A stretch of DNA of 64,000 nucleotides from Galdieria partita (GCA_025991245.1 BQMJ01000007.1:62001-126000); one strand, 5' to 3'. Numbered from the stretch's first letter, positions 1 through 9,293 are shown. Notes: generated by a model not told the origin, from the sequence alone. Numbers and translations are program-made.

Positions 1-185
1 AACTATTTTTACAAGCACATCCAGAATACCGCAGTAAGCCTCATCGTTGCAATCCTGAAGCAGAAAGTTTTGTAGAAGCGTTTTACAATCAACCTTCTCA
101 GATTGTGCCCCGTTTCTTCAATATGATATCCTGCCTTTGGAAGGGAGATCATAAGAAAGATGATAAATTGGAGGATGAAAACTAG
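1..185 (+). CDS. 3' end of an unidentified gene (partial)
   Basis: An open frame enters from the left edge (first full codon at base 3) and ends with TAG at 183-185, giving about 60 residues. The peptide is protein-like: a motif HPEYRSKPHRC near the start, PSQIVPRFFNM in the middle, and a charged lysine/aspartate-rich tail. It ends 27 bp before the stop of the oppositely oriented RRP15-like gene, the usual convergent spacing in this window. I do not recognise the family, and the N-terminal part lies outside the window. Confidence 0.45.
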   Translation, partial: LFLQAHPEYRSKPHRCNPEAESFVEAFYNQPSQIVPRFFNMISCLWKGDHKKDDKLEDEN

Positions 186-212
186 AATAAATTTGTAGGC
201 GCCCGACAACTT

Positions 213-575
213 TCAGGTATTCGAACCAGTTGTCTGTCTTTCGGCTATCTGATTGAATAGCAATACTACTCCTCTTGTAGCAATTTTGCGTAAATTCCTC
301 TCTTGTTCTACTTGAAAGGCAGCATCTGGTATTATCCTTCTAGTTGCTTGTATGACTTGTTTATCAATATTCTTGAATTCATCTGACTCGCAAGGAACTT
401 GGGAAGTCTTTGCATTTTGTACTGTTTTGTTATGTCGTTTCTCGATACTATTCTGTTTATTACTTTTCCTTTTCTTGCTGTTGTGTTCCTTCTTCTTTAT
501 TAAAGATAAACTTTTTTCACCAATAAGTTTGCTATTCTGCTGATCCAAAAGCAACTTTGTCGTGTTACTACTCAT
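213..575 (-). CDS. RRP15-like pre-60S ribosome biogenesis protein
   Basis: A 120-residue basic protein. Its last third carries ERNLRKIATRGVVLLFNQI, which matches the conserved Rrp15p motif (a leucine/arginine-rich helix followed by xATRGVVxLFNxx). Rrp15 is a nucleolar factor needed for 27S pre-rRNA processing and 60S assembly. The N-terminal half is lysine/serine/asparagine rich and looks disordered. The protein is much shorter than the human or yeast homologues (about 250-280 aa) and stops soon after the motif, so it is a minimal version or has an unseen exon. It starts at ATG 573-575, 44 bp from the divergent TVP38-like gene. Confidence 0.6.
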   Translation of the reverse strand: MSSNTTKLLLDQQNSKLIGEKSLSLIKKKEHNSKKRKSNKQNSIEKRHNKTVQNAKTSQVPCESDEFKNIDKQVIQATRRIIPDAAFQVEQERNLRKIATRGVVLLFNQIAERQTTGSNT

Positions 576-619
576 GGCCTTCGTCGCAGTCTCAATAGAT
601 CGCTAGGCAATCTGTTTCG

Positions 620-1633
620 ATGGGCTTCCAAGTTTGTGTCAAGTGCATTTTATATGAGAGTTGCTTTCAAACACGAAAGTGTATGTACAGACCAATAAGT
701 TGTTTTTCTCAGAATACGAACTGGTTTGGCCTGTTCCAAACTCGTGTTTTGCTTAGTTTCTCGAAGCGAATGAGACCGGTTCATTCTTTATATGCCAAGT
801 CAGCCCACGTCTTCCGTATGTCCCAACATGAGAGGTTTGTGAAAGAATCCTGTGATTCATTGAAGGAAAAAACAAAAGAAATGGAGCACATGAAAGAAAC
901 GTGGAAGGGAAACAATATCAATCTGTTTGTTATCATAGTTGCTGCCCTATCGGTATTGGGTTTTGGTGGAGTTTCTCTCAACAAGTATTTCCAAGAAGGA
1001 AATTTACAGCCATTAATAGACTGGATTGAGTCTTTTGGACCTCTAGCTTCTGTAGTTTATGGTAGTTTATATTTTTTACTGGAAGTTGTTTGTCTGCCAG
1101 CCTTTCCTTTGACTGTTGCTGCGGGATATTTATTTGGTTTCTGGAAAGGATTAGTTACAGTTTCGTTGGCTGGAACTTGTGCTTCTGGAGTTTCTTTCTT
1201 ATTATCTCGATATACGTTGCGTACCATTGTGCAGAAAGTCTCCAAAAGATACGAACGTTTTAAGACGATAGATAGAGCTATTTCAAGACAAGGCTTTAAG
1301 ATTGTACTTTTGCTCCGACTCAGTCCAATTCTACCTTTTGCTATTTCCAATTATCTGTATGGATTGACATCGATACCTTTTGGTCCATATATTCTGGCAA
1401 GTTGGTTGGGAATGTTACCGGGAACTACATTGTATGTTTATGGAGGATATGTAGGTAGATCAGTAACACTATCAATGAACAGTGGCATAGAATTACATTC
1501 CGAATGGTTCCAACAACCTTTGATGATCGGGGTAGGGATTCTGGTATCTTTGGGAGTATTAAGTCAAATATCCCAACTAGCAACCGAAGTTCTTAATGCG
1601 GAGGAAAAACAGACCGTTGATAAAGATACATAA
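620..1633 (+). CDS. TVP38/TMEM64 (VTT/DedA-like) integral membrane protein
   Basis: A 337-residue single-exon protein. Roughly the first 100 residues are basic and Ser/Phe/Arg-rich and could act as an organelle presequence. A first membrane segment follows at about 100-125. The VTT core occupies about 140-300 and includes the family's re-entrant and glycine-rich motifs, such as LPAFPLTVAAGYLFGFWKG, the arginine-rich FKIVLLLRLSPILPF and GMLPGTTLYVYGG. Proteins of this family sit in Golgi, ER or plastid membranes and act in lipid scrambling or vesicle trafficking. The short charged C-terminus is probably soluble. The family call is secure; the exact compartment is not visible. Confidence 0.85.
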   Translation: MGFQVCVKCILYESCFQTRKCMYRPISCFSQNTNWFGLFQTRVLLSFSKRMRPVHSLYAKSAHVFRMSQHERFVKESCDSLKEKTKEMEHMKETWKGNNINLFVIIVAALSVLGFGGVSLNKYFQEGNLQPLIDWIESFGPLASVVYGSLYFLLEVVCLPAFPLTVAAGYLFGFWKGLVTVSLAGTCASGVSFLLSRYTLRTIVQKVSKRYERFKTIDRAISRQGFKIVLLLRLSPILPFAISNYLYGLTSIPFGPYILASWLGMLPGTTLYVYGGYVGRSVTLSMNSGIELHSEWFQQPLMIGVGILVSLGVLSQISQLATEVLNAEEKQTVDKDT

Positions 1634-1770
1634 GTTGTTATTCGTTTCATTGAACTTGAGATATTTGTATGCTTTCATCAGATAATGAAAGTATGTGAAT
1701 AAAGAAGAGAGTTGACAGTAGCCAACAAGAAAAACAAAGGAAGCAACGGTAACTTTTCAACCACAGAAAC

Positions 1771-1993
1771 TCACTTTTGTAAAGACCAACAAGATATAAA
1801 ATTCTGAAGTTTCTGTCTCTTTTTGAAGGGCAATGTCCTAATTTTACTCATCTCTTTCAAAGTTACCAATAGATTGAAGGACAACTTACGCATTTTCTCG
1901 TTGTAGGAATTGTTGTAACAACTGTACAGCCACTTGTGGTTCAACTTGTCTCTCCACATGTTGAGAACCAGTTTTCAATTTCTTCCATTCCAT
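1771..1993 (-). CDS. Possible very small spliced gene, unknown
   Basis: On the minus strand an ATG at 1993 opens a 34-codon frame with protein-like composition (glutamine-rich, QVAVQLLQQFLQREN). It is followed by a GTAAGT donor after 1890 and a 53-nt intron ending TTAG, and exon 2 starts at 1837. The frame then runs to TGA at 1771, for about 56 residues in all. A second strong donor (GTGAGT) near 1775 could instead continue into further exons. The family is unknown. The gene fills most of the 1634-2046 gap between the TVP38-like gene and the p24 gene and would diverge from p24. Evidence is splice consensus and codon character only. Confidence 0.3.
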
Positions 1994-2046
1994 CTTGTAA
2001 AGGCTTCAACTTGCTTCCTTTCAAGGGACTTTTTCCCCAACAGGAA

Positions 2047-2953
2047 ATGGACGATTGGCGGATCAAAATGAAGCAACGAGTAGTTTTCATATTTAGTATT
2101 CTTTTGACTTATTTTATATGTTCCACAAATGGCTTTGCTTTTTATCTTATCCCTGAAAACAATCCTGCTAATCCCTTGTGCTTTTTAGAAGATGTATTCA
2201 AAGGTTAGTAGACTTGGTCCTGCAGAACCTGATGACTTTTACTGTGCATATATATATATATATACATAGATAATAGAATTTATGGCTTTTTCTTTATTAT
2301 GGAACCTTATGAACACCCAGACCCAATACACTTTGAGGTAAATAACAGTTATGCTTGTTTTTCAACCATTCTAAAGTGATGGTGATTGACATGGATAGAT
2401 TCGGGATCCTGAAGGTTTTAAAGTTCGCGACGAAGTATTGGTCGAATCGAAAATAGATTTTGTCGCAGAGAAAAGAGGTGCATATGAATTTTGTTTTGAT
2501 CTTGGGCGTTTTACAAACCAAGCAAAGAAGGTAGCTTGGGATGTAAGAATTGATCGTGGTATGGAAGCAGCTTCAAACAACAAGGAATTCCTTTCAGATG
2601 CAGTAAAACCAGGCAAGTAATCGTCATGGTTTGTTTTGTATTGTGCGAGCCGTAACAATGTAAATAACAGAACATCTGGATACCGTTAAAGAAAGAATAC
2701 ACGCTTTATCAGAAGGTTTAGCTCGTGTTAGAATGGAACAAACCATAGCCAGAGAACAAGGCGCCACTATGCTGCAGTGTAAGTTGTTTTGACTTGCTTC
2801 ATTTCTAAGTTTGTTGATGAATACAAAGTGGTTGAGAGCAATCGTTCAAGGGTCACTCGTTTTACACTTTTAGAATGTCTTTTGGTTATTGTTGTTTGTG
2901 TTGCTGAAGTTTTCATACTGAGACGTCTATTTGAAGTGCGCACCAAATTATAA
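2047..2953 (+). CDS. p24/emp24/GP25L family cargo receptor (TMED)
   Basis: Five exons (2047-2203, 2270-2337, 2399-2612, 2671-2778, 2829-2953) join exactly in frame to 223 residues. The order is a signal peptide (hydrophobic at about 10-28), a GOLD domain beginning FAFYLIPENNPANPLCFLEDV, a coiled-coil stretch (EHLDTVKERIHALSEGLARV), one membrane helix near the end (LLECLLVIVVCVAEVFIL) and a short cytosolic tail ending RRLFEVRTKL. p24 proteins cycle between ER and Golgi in COPI/COPII vesicles and select cargo such as GPI-anchored proteins. The tail lacks a clear KKxx signal. The third intron uses a GC donor (GCAAGT). Introns are 50-66 nt. Confidence 0.85.
2248..2264. repeat. Short TA dinucleotide tract
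   Basis: About eight TA units lie in the first intron of the p24 gene, just before the 3' splice site. It is a simple microsatellite with no sign of being part of a larger repeat. Confidence 0.8.
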
Positions 2954-2981
2954 ACTGTTCTTGATCCAACTTTTTTCACCT

Positions 2982-4472
2982 TTAATCAAAATAGTCATCT
3001 ACACCTATTTCAGGAGAAACGAGAGTTTCCTTCATTTCTTCCACATTCAGACCTGATAATATCAAATTCTCAAAAGTATCTTCTAAATCTGTATCTCCAA
3101 CAAGCACAGCTCCATACATTCTTCCCTTATAAAGAACGACACGAATAAGTTTTCTTTCCAGTAAATCAACATCTCGAGGTGTTCGATAAGTAATCATCTC
3201 AAAATCCGAACCAAGAGCTTCTGCATTATAGCAACCTAATAAAACTATTTTGTTGCCAAAAAATTCAGTCACATGTGTAAACATTTCAAAATACATCGAG
3301 TAATCTTCTCCAGTCTCCAATAAAGAATGAGCAGCAACTTTACCCATAAAGAAAGCTTGACTCCAAAGTCTCATTTGAAACCACAATGGAGAACATTCAC
3401 TATCGACTACTTTACAACAATCACCAGCAGCAAAGACATTCCCTAAATTGGTTTCCATTTTATGATTTACAACTATACCTTTATCGTCTTCTTCAGAAAA
3501 CAATAATAACGGTGTCGATTGTAAAAATTCCGTATTAGGTTTCACTCCAACAGCAGATACGAGCCAGTCACAAACAACCGTGTGAGGATATTTCGAAAGT
3601 TCTATCGAAACTGGCCATACATTTTGTACTCTATTGGAGTCGAATATCTCCTCGTTTTCATTATTATTAAAATGAACTGATAAGACATGACAGTTATTCA
3701 AAATATTCACTTTCTTTGTAGATAAACGGCCTTTCAATCTAGAAAAACGCTTTCCTTTATCACTATCCTGCTCATCATACAACCAATTGGGTCCTGGAGA
3801 GAAACCTATTGGCCCTTGACTCATATTATCGTCATCTGCAAAACTTTCATCAGACTCCATGGAGTCCCTTGTTGTTCCAATGTTCTTCTCCTTTCCAGTA
3901 GAATCCTCGAAGACTTCCCATAAAAATTCCGAGGTCTCTTCATCAAAGAAAGCAGTTCCTATAGTAGCGTCTCTAATAATCCAATATACTTCACAGCCTT
4001 GTAATGCATATACCAGCTCAAGTGCAATTCCTCCATTCCCTACAATGGCTATTCTACGACAAGAACGAACAGCCTTGCAAAGTTTCTCCAGACTAGTTGT
4101 ATCTCTCAAAGTAAGTACTCTAGGATTATCGGGTGCAATGGACCTTGGAATAGCTCCAGTACATAGACATAGCTTGTCATAAAAATAACAGTTTCCATTT
4201 TCTAGAAAGACTTTTTGTGAAAGAAAATCAACGTGATTAACAGTTCCTAAAATAAGTTGGACTTGAGATGGTAAGCCTTGTTGTGTTTCTTCCACTCCGA
4301 ACCACAAAGTTCGCTTGGTTATTTGGTTTTTCTGAAAGGCTTTTTTCACGACAGAAGAGGAAGAAATAAGCAGTATATTTGCAGTAGGTTGGAGTAGACA
4401 TATTTCATCGGCACAAGAAGTTGCTGCAATACCACCGCCAACTATGATAATAGTTTTGGATAGTCCTTCCAT
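2982..4472 (-). CDS. PYROXD1-like FAD/NAD(P)H disulfide oxidoreductase
   Basis: A 496-residue intronless protein. The N-terminal Rossmann motif IIIVGGGIAATSCADE binds FAD, a second dinucleotide motif (IAIVGNGGIALELVYAL) lies at about 145-165, and the FAD-binding GNVFAAGDCC motif at about 355-365. The closest family I recognise is PYROXD1, a class I pyridine nucleotide-disulfide oxidoreductase that lacks the redox CxxxxC of glutathione reductase and, in animals, protects the tRNA ligase RtcB from oxidation. An acidic insert rich in serine/aspartate sits around residues 205-240, where PYROXD1 also carries an insertion. The start is the ATG at 4470-4472. An upstream in-frame GTG is not used. Confidence 0.75.
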   Translation of the reverse strand: MEGLSKTIIIVGGGIAATSCADEICLLQPTANILLISSSSVVKKAFQKNQITKRTLWFGVEETQQGLPSQVQLILGTVNHVDFLSQKVFLENGNCYFYDKLCLCTGAIPRSIAPDNPRVLTLRDTTSLEKLCKAVRSCRRIAIVGNGGIALELVYALQGCEVYWIIRDATIGTAFFDEETSEFLWEVFEDSTGKEKNIGTTRDSMESDESFADDDNMSQGPIGFSPGPNWLYDEQDSDKGKRFSRLKGRLSTKKVNILNNCHVLSVHFNNNENEEIFDSNRVQNVWPVSIELSKYPHTVVCDWLVSAVGVKPNTEFLQSTPLLLFSEEDDKGIVVNHKMETNLGNVFAAGDCCKVVDSECSPLWFQMRLWSQAFFMGKVAAHSLLETGEDYSMYFEMFTHVTEFFGNKIVLLGCYNAEALGSDFEMITYRTPRDVDLLERKLIRVVLYKGRMYGAVLVGDTDLEDTFENLILSGLNVEEMKETLVSPEIGVDDYFD

Positions 4473-4579
4473 ATAACTTTCCACTTGACGACAATTCCAA
4501 CAAAATCTAACTTTTGAGAATTCATTATCCAGACTTTATTTTTCTTGGTGGTGGTGACTGTTGTAGTCGTTCTTCTATA

Positions 4580-5574
4580 ATGTTTTTTCTTGTCTGTCAA
4601 CAATATGGCATCGCATCGTTTTTAAGACTGAAAAGAAATATTCAATCTTTGAATAATTCGAAACTTTCTTTGTCTGTTTCATACAATAAGGTCCCTAAGC
4701 AACACAAAGCAATTATGAAGACCTCTTTAGATGACTCTGACGATACTAACGTCTCCTCTGTCTCGTTCTTGAAGAAAACTTCTCCATCTATGGTACTTTT
4801 GCACTTTTATTCCATCTCGTTCCATATCTCAGTAGTGACTTAGTTGTTGCGTTTGCAAGAGGAAGCACAGGCTCCTTTCCGAAAGTTTCGAATGTTCATA
4901 TATGGAGGAGCCTTTTTTTCTGCCTTAGTAGGTTTGTTGATATCCTCTTCACAATTATTATCGGGCATCATTGGTATTCATACTGCTTATCCCGTAAGAG
5001 AATCTGTTGATAATATGCTTATCAATGGAATAGTTATAGTGACAGCTTCAGTGCTTTATTTCTACGATTATCAAGCTGGAAAACAAAGGCTCGGTCGTTT
5101 ATCTTTATTGACAGATATTAGAACGTTGCCAATTGAATATAATGAAAGACATTATCTTATTGAGGAACTTGAAAGGAAGCATGCCCTTGTTATAATTGCT
5201 GCAACAGGGGAACAATTACAAACTATACTAGCTCAGCTGAAGAATATTTCAACGAAAATGGAAAAATTCATAGTAGTTCCATTTGTTGTAAATATATCAA
5301 CCTTACCTTTATGGGAACAATTTGATGATTGTAAATGGCTTGGAAAAGCTTCCAATGTGTCTTTTTGGCATTCTTGGTATCGGAAAGAACGTGAGTTTGT
5401 GCCAAAGAATAAGGTTAGTAGATTTAGAAAGGTGCTTTAGTTGATAATAACGTAATCTTAACATGATAGGCGAATGAACCTATTGTGTTGGTTTTGAGGA
5501 AAAATGGAAAGTTTGGCTTCCGAGGATATGGAAATCCCAATTGGGCTGAGTGGCTTTCTTCATTCAACTTTTGA
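4580..5574 (+). CDS. LPA1/Rep27-like PSII assembly protein (DUF3493)
   Basis: Three exons (4580-4792, 4844-5413, 5470-5574) join in frame to 295 residues. The first 60 or so residues are basic and Ser/Asn-rich, like a plastid transit peptide. The core begins LLRLQEEAQAPFRKFRMF and continues with two membrane segments (FIYGGAFFSALVGLLISS and INGIVIVTASVLYFYDY), then a soluble stretch ending NEPIVLVLRKNGKFGFRG. This arrangement fits the Low PSII Accumulation 1 / Rep27 family, thylakoid proteins that help D1 synthesis and PSII assembly or repair. The TGA stop overlaps the ATG of the next gene (TGATG). Confidence 0.72.
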
Positions 5575-7226
5575 TGCAAGTGGCGCCTAAAGCAACTTCT
5601 TTACCACTACAATATGATGGAAAAGTGGAAGAACTAGAATTATTCTGTGTTTGTCAACAACCATATGTAGAAGGGCAACTCATGGTTGCTTGTGAAGTCT
5701 GTGAGTCTTGGTTTCATCCTATTTGTATCAACGTTTCGACAAGTCTTGCTCTTAGTCCTTATTCTTTATTTTACTGTAATGGCTGTCACTCAAGTGGGCA
5801 GCATACTTTTGAAGATATCTCAAAGGTTCGAAAGTTGGGAAGAGCGTTGAGGAAGCGAACCACCTTGGAGTATACTACCGCGTCCAAAGTATTGTCGTTT
5901 GATGACTGCAATAGTACTCTCTTGAAAACAGGTGAAACGTTCCTACACTTTTTAAATTCTAGAGGATATAAACGTGCCAATATTGAAGAATATACCGAGT
6001 CTAACTTGAATTCCCTCCAGTCTTGGAATTCAAATGGTCAAACCAAACCAGCACTAGTATTGGACTCTACACACTTGCAAATCGTGCAACCGGGTATTTC
6101 AATCAATTTAAAGTTAGTAGGTGAGCTTGTAGGAGACTCTTGTGCAGTTGAAGTGCTAGATGTGGAGACTCAATCCGAACTCTATCCACAGTGGACACTT
6201 GGGCAGTGGCTAACCTATTTTCAGACTCCAAAGGATCAACGAAAGGCAGTTTTAAATGTTTTATCATTGGAAGTTAGTCATACGAAACTTTCTTCCTATA
6301 TTCGTGCTCCAGTCCTCGTGAGAGATATTGATTGGATTCAAAATACTTGGCCGAAGACTCGAAAGCAGAGTTGTCTTCATGAATTGAACAAATATTTCAG
6401 TCAAAATATATTGGAAATTGAAAAGCAAAATAGAAAAATACCTTTGATAACATATCCCAAGGTTCAATTGTATTGTCTCATGTCCGTCGCTGGTGCTTAT
6501 ACTGATTTTCATATCGATTTTGGTGGAAGCTCTGTCTGGTATCACGTTATTTTCGGAAAGAAAATTTTTTATTTGGTGCGCCCAACGAAGAAAAATCTTC
6601 AAACTTTCGAAAGATGGACTACGAGTCCGTTTCAAAGTGCAATATTCTTCGGAGATCAAGTAGACGAATGTAGTTGGATAACAGTTGCTGCAGGTAATAC
6701 TTTTTTTATTCCTTCTGGTTGGATCCACGCCGTTTATACTCCGGAAGATTCTTTGGTATTTGGTGGAAACTATCTTCATGATTTTGCTATTACAAAACAG
6801 TTGGAAATAGCCAACTTGGAAAGAAGAACCGGAGTGCCTGACAAGTATTTGTTTCCTTTCTTTTACAAGAGCTGTTGGTATGCTGCAGCCGGAATGGTTG
6901 TAGCATATTGTTATCGCCATGACCGCATGCACTGTTTAGATGATATATTAACTAGCACTTATTTAAATGAATTGAGTTTGCAAGTATCCTGTGTAGATAT
7001 TGACGTTCAGAACGAAAGATGGAAATATGAAGCGGACAAACTTTTAAAGCATCTTCGAAGTCAATCAAAGCGTATTACCAATGAAAGCTGGAAGAAGAGA
7101 AACCGTAGACGTTTGAGTAATCTATTACCACCCAAGGAAATTTTAAAGCCTTCTTTGTTGTTAGATGTTTTAGAGTCTATTTGCCAATTGAATGGAACCG
7201 CACACGTACAATTAGCGTCGTCATGA
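5574..7226 (+). CDS. PHD-finger JmjC histone lysine demethylase (KDM7/PHF8-like)
   Basis: A 550-residue intronless protein. A PHD zinc finger at about 24-75 (FCVCQQP, CEVCESWFHPIC, FYCNGC) reads methylated histone tails. The JmjC dioxygenase domain lies at about 250-430 with Fe(II) ligands H313, D315 (TDFHIDFGGSSVWYHV) and H385 (SGWIHAVYTPED), a 2-oxoglutarate-contacting region and the KIFYLVRPT strand typical of KDM7/PHF8. Together these predict a nuclear demethylase acting on mono- or dimethyl-lysine (H3K9 or H3K27 class in animals; specificity here is unknown). The C-terminus is basic. The ATG overlaps the stop of the LPA1-like gene; a longer in-frame start exists only with GTG. Confidence 0.88.
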   Translation: MQVAPKATSLPLQYDGKVEELELFCVCQQPYVEGQLMVACEVCESWFHPICINVSTSLALSPYSLFYCNGCHSSGQHTFEDISKVRKLGRALRKRTTLEYTTASKVLSFDDCNSTLLKTGETFLHFLNSRGYKRANIEEYTESNLNSLQSWNSNGQTKPALVLDSTHLQIVQPGISINLKLVGELVGDSCAVEVLDVETQSELYPQWTLGQWLTYFQTPKDQRKAVLNVLSLEVSHTKLSSYIRAPVLVRDIDWIQNTWPKTRKQSCLHELNKYFSQNILEIEKQNRKIPLITYPKVQLYCLMSVAGAYTDFHIDFGGSSVWYHVIFGKKIFYLVRPTKKNLQTFERWTTSPFQSAIFFGDQVDECSWITVAAGNTFFIPSGWIHAVYTPEDSLVFGGNYLHDFAITKQLEIANLERRTGVPDKYLFPFFYKSCWYAAAGMVVAYCYRHDRMHCLDDILTSTYLNELSLQVSCVDIDVQNERWKYEADKLLKHLRSQSKRITNESWKKRNRRRLSNLLPPKEILKPSLLLDVLESICQLNGTAHVQLASS

Positions 7227-7255
7227 GTATACGAATGTTCTGTTTGACAACTGTA

Positions 7256-7261
7256 AATAAA
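7256..7261 (+). terminator. Polyadenylation-like AATAAA after the JmjC gene
   Basis: AATAAA lies 30 bp downstream of the JmjC stop codon. If used, it separates that transcript from the next gene and argues for the downstream start (7313) of the following CDS. Single hexamers are weak evidence in AT-rich DNA. Confidence 0.35.
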
Positions 7262-7312
7262 ACAACAAATTGGAAGTACCACCAATTTGGTCTCAAATTG
7301 AAGGTCATTTGG

Positions 7313-8506
7313 ATGACTCGACAACAAATGAGTTGTCAAAAGGGTCATCCAGCAGAATATATCCTAGTCGATACGAAGAGAAAGAATAAAGGTTTCTTAC
7401 AAAGGATTTTTGGAACTCACAACTCCAAAAAGTTAGTTTTAGAAAGGTTGAAGGAACTTCGACCTAGTTTGTTTGCGCAGGATGAAGAGGGATTAAAGTG
7501 GTTGGCCTATATACCTCCTCGAATGCTTACTCATTATTGTGAGAATATGGATAACTTGAGACTAGAGACTTTGGTAAACGCAGCTTCGGACCTGTTATCT
7601 CAGCAGCAAAAGGAATGTAGACGACAACAGTCTTTAAAACATGCTGTAGAGAAGCAATGTCGTGTGTACAAAGACAAGTTGCAACAAGTAGCTACAATTG
7701 TAAGAAATGTGCTTGAAAGTTATGGAGTGAAGCACCCAAGTCACAATTTGGAAGCTTGGAGATCGGGAGAGTCGTTAGGAAGAGAGGGGGAAAGTACGGC
7801 AAGTTCTTTATATGGTTCTGAAGATTGGGTTGATTTTAGTCGCCCTTGCTTCGACCGTTTGAGAGCTTGCTTGGAAGAGGTTATTAGCATATGTGACACT
7901 TCGAAGGTTTCTCTCGGTATAGAAGCATTTGCAGACGAAGCTTACATGCAATCTTCGGAATACGTTTCGGAAGTTAGCAGCTTGACAAGTTCGTCCACAG
8001 TACCTTTGAAGAAAGTTGGAAAGTTTTCTCAAGAGAAAAAGTTCGTAGATGGAAATGTTACCAATGAGTTGCTTTGGACACATAACCGAGTTAGTGCATC
8101 GCATGCTTATCATTATTCAGATCCTTTAGCTTCCACAAGCTATTATTGGCCCAGTCCGAAGATGAGCGAGTTGGAACAAGTGCATGGACATGATATGGAA
8201 ATGCACTTGCAAGATAATAGATCTCAATGTTTGTCAACTCAAAGTTCAAGATATCAGCCAAGCTACAAGAGCAATAGTTCTGGAAAATCAGCACTCAAGA
8301 CGAGAATGCCCTGTCCTGATGTTTTGTTATATGGAGATAATGTCGACTTTGCTAACTGTAATAGTACAAAAATATATACGAAGGATTTGTCTGTTTCAGA
8401 TAGACAAGTTGATGAAATGAAATATATCAACTCATTAGAAGAACCGGTTTCTTATTCTGCTGGAGATTCCTGGAGTTTTCACATGACTGCTACCCATACT
8501 GTATAG
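7313..8506 (+). CDS. Unknown coiled-coil protein
   Basis: An intronless protein of about 397 residues that I do not recognise. The N-terminal 60 residues are basic with a Cys/His pair (MSCQKGHPAEYI). A globular-looking stretch follows (DEEGLKWLAYIPPRMLTHYCE), then a predicted coiled coil at about 75-130 rich in Q, E and K. The second half is serine-rich and low complexity. The frame is open upstream to an ATG at 7223 that overlaps the JmjC stop (ATGA). I prefer 7313 because an AATAAA lies between. ATG 7328 is another possibility. It may be lineage specific. Confidence 0.7.
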   Translation: MTRQQMSCQKGHPAEYILVDTKRKNKGFLQRIFGTHNSKKLVLERLKELRPSLFAQDEEGLKWLAYIPPRMLTHYCENMDNLRLETLVNAASDLLSQQQKECRRQQSLKHAVEKQCRVYKDKLQQVATIVRNVLESYGVKHPSHNLEAWRSGESLGREGESTASSLYGSEDWVDFSRPCFDRLRACLEEVISICDTSKVSLGIEAFADEAYMQSSEYVSEVSSLTSSSTVPLKKVGKFSQEKKFVDGNVTNELLWTHNRVSASHAYHYSDPLASTSYYWPSPKMSELEQVHGHDMEMHLQDNRSQCLSTQSSRYQPSYKSNSSGKSALKTRMPCPDVLLYGDNVDFANCNSTKIYTKDLSVSDRQVDEMKYINSLEEPVSYSAGDSWSFHMTATHTV

Positions 8507-8607
8507 TTTTCGTTTTCATGGAAAGCCAACTGATTGTTTGAAAATAAAAATGGAGAAAGCCTTCTAACAGGCAATTTCGTCATTTCTAATTTTTTTTACT
8601 GGAGAAC

Positions 8608-9249
8608 ATGTTGCTCAACTACTCATCTTTTCGATTTTTGCGAAGACTGCTCAACACCGGTTATGATGGCCAAGCTCAAGTGAGCAGACATTTATTTTGG
8701 CTGCCTTCTTCTTCTTTTAAACACAGGAGTTGCTTCGCAACTGGTCGCTCTTTTGTTTTTTTGAGCAGTGTAGCGTCGTATATTTTGGAACAAGAAGAAA
8801 TAATCAACAGTTTAATGAAAGACCCTGCAGAGTACAGTGCAATGAGTGAGCATCCCAAGTATAAAAGAACCAACAAGGAAACGACCAACAGTAAGTCATT
8901 ACTGGAAACTAAAGACGCCGAAGATTTCGTAGCAGTTAAGAAGAATCCTCGAAGTCAGTATAAGAGAGGAAGAATTGCCAAGCTAGTTATGCGTTGTACA
9001 GGTGAAGTTCTATGTGGAGAGACCAACTTTGGACACTTGATACTTTTGGAACAAGTGAAGGTATCGGAAGATTTGTTGCAAGCCACAGTTATTTGGAATG
9101 TGCGTTCCATGTTATCAAGCGATAGTCTTATTGATTATCGTACTCTCACTTGTCAGTTGGATAACTTATGTGGACATATTCAAATGCAAATCAGTCGGAA
9201 TGCTTCCTTGAGGAGAATACCTCGAGTTAAATTTGAGCAAAGTACATGA
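8608..9249 (+). CDS. RbfA-like organellar ribosome-binding factor
   Basis: A 213-residue intronless protein. The first 70-80 residues are basic, aromatic and serine-rich, as expected for a plastid or mitochondrial targeting peptide. The C-terminal half (about 105-213) fits RbfA: YKRGRIAKLVMRCTGEVL, then a strand GHLILLEQVKVSEDLLQATVIW, and a terminus RRIPRVKFEQ that matches the family's R-x-x-P-x-x-x-F ending. RbfA binds the small ribosomal subunit and is needed for 16S rRNA 5' maturation. The divergence is high, so the family call is moderate and the compartment is inferred from the N-terminal extension. Confidence 0.6.
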   Translation: MLLNYSSFRFLRRLLNTGYDGQAQVSRHLFWLPSSSFKHRSCFATGRSFVFLSSVASYILEQEEIINSLMKDPAEYSAMSEHPKYKRTNKETTNSKSLLETKDAEDFVAVKKNPRSQYKRGRIAKLVMRCTGEVLCGETNFGHLILLEQVKVSEDLLQATVIWNVRSMLSSDSLIDYRTLTCQLDNLCGHIQMQISRNASLRRIPRVKFEQST

Positions 9250-9293
9250 CTGCTGATTTGTTTCTATTTTAAGTATGCTTTACAAGTCATTAT

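Noticed and set aside
2248-2264. TA tract as part of a mobile element
   Set aside because: No terminal repeats or target duplications flank it; it is a simple microsatellite in an intron.
6264-6932. 222-residue minus-strand open frame inside the JmjC gene
   Set aside because: It is antisense to the conserved JmjC domain, has no family character, and mirrors the codon bias of the real gene.
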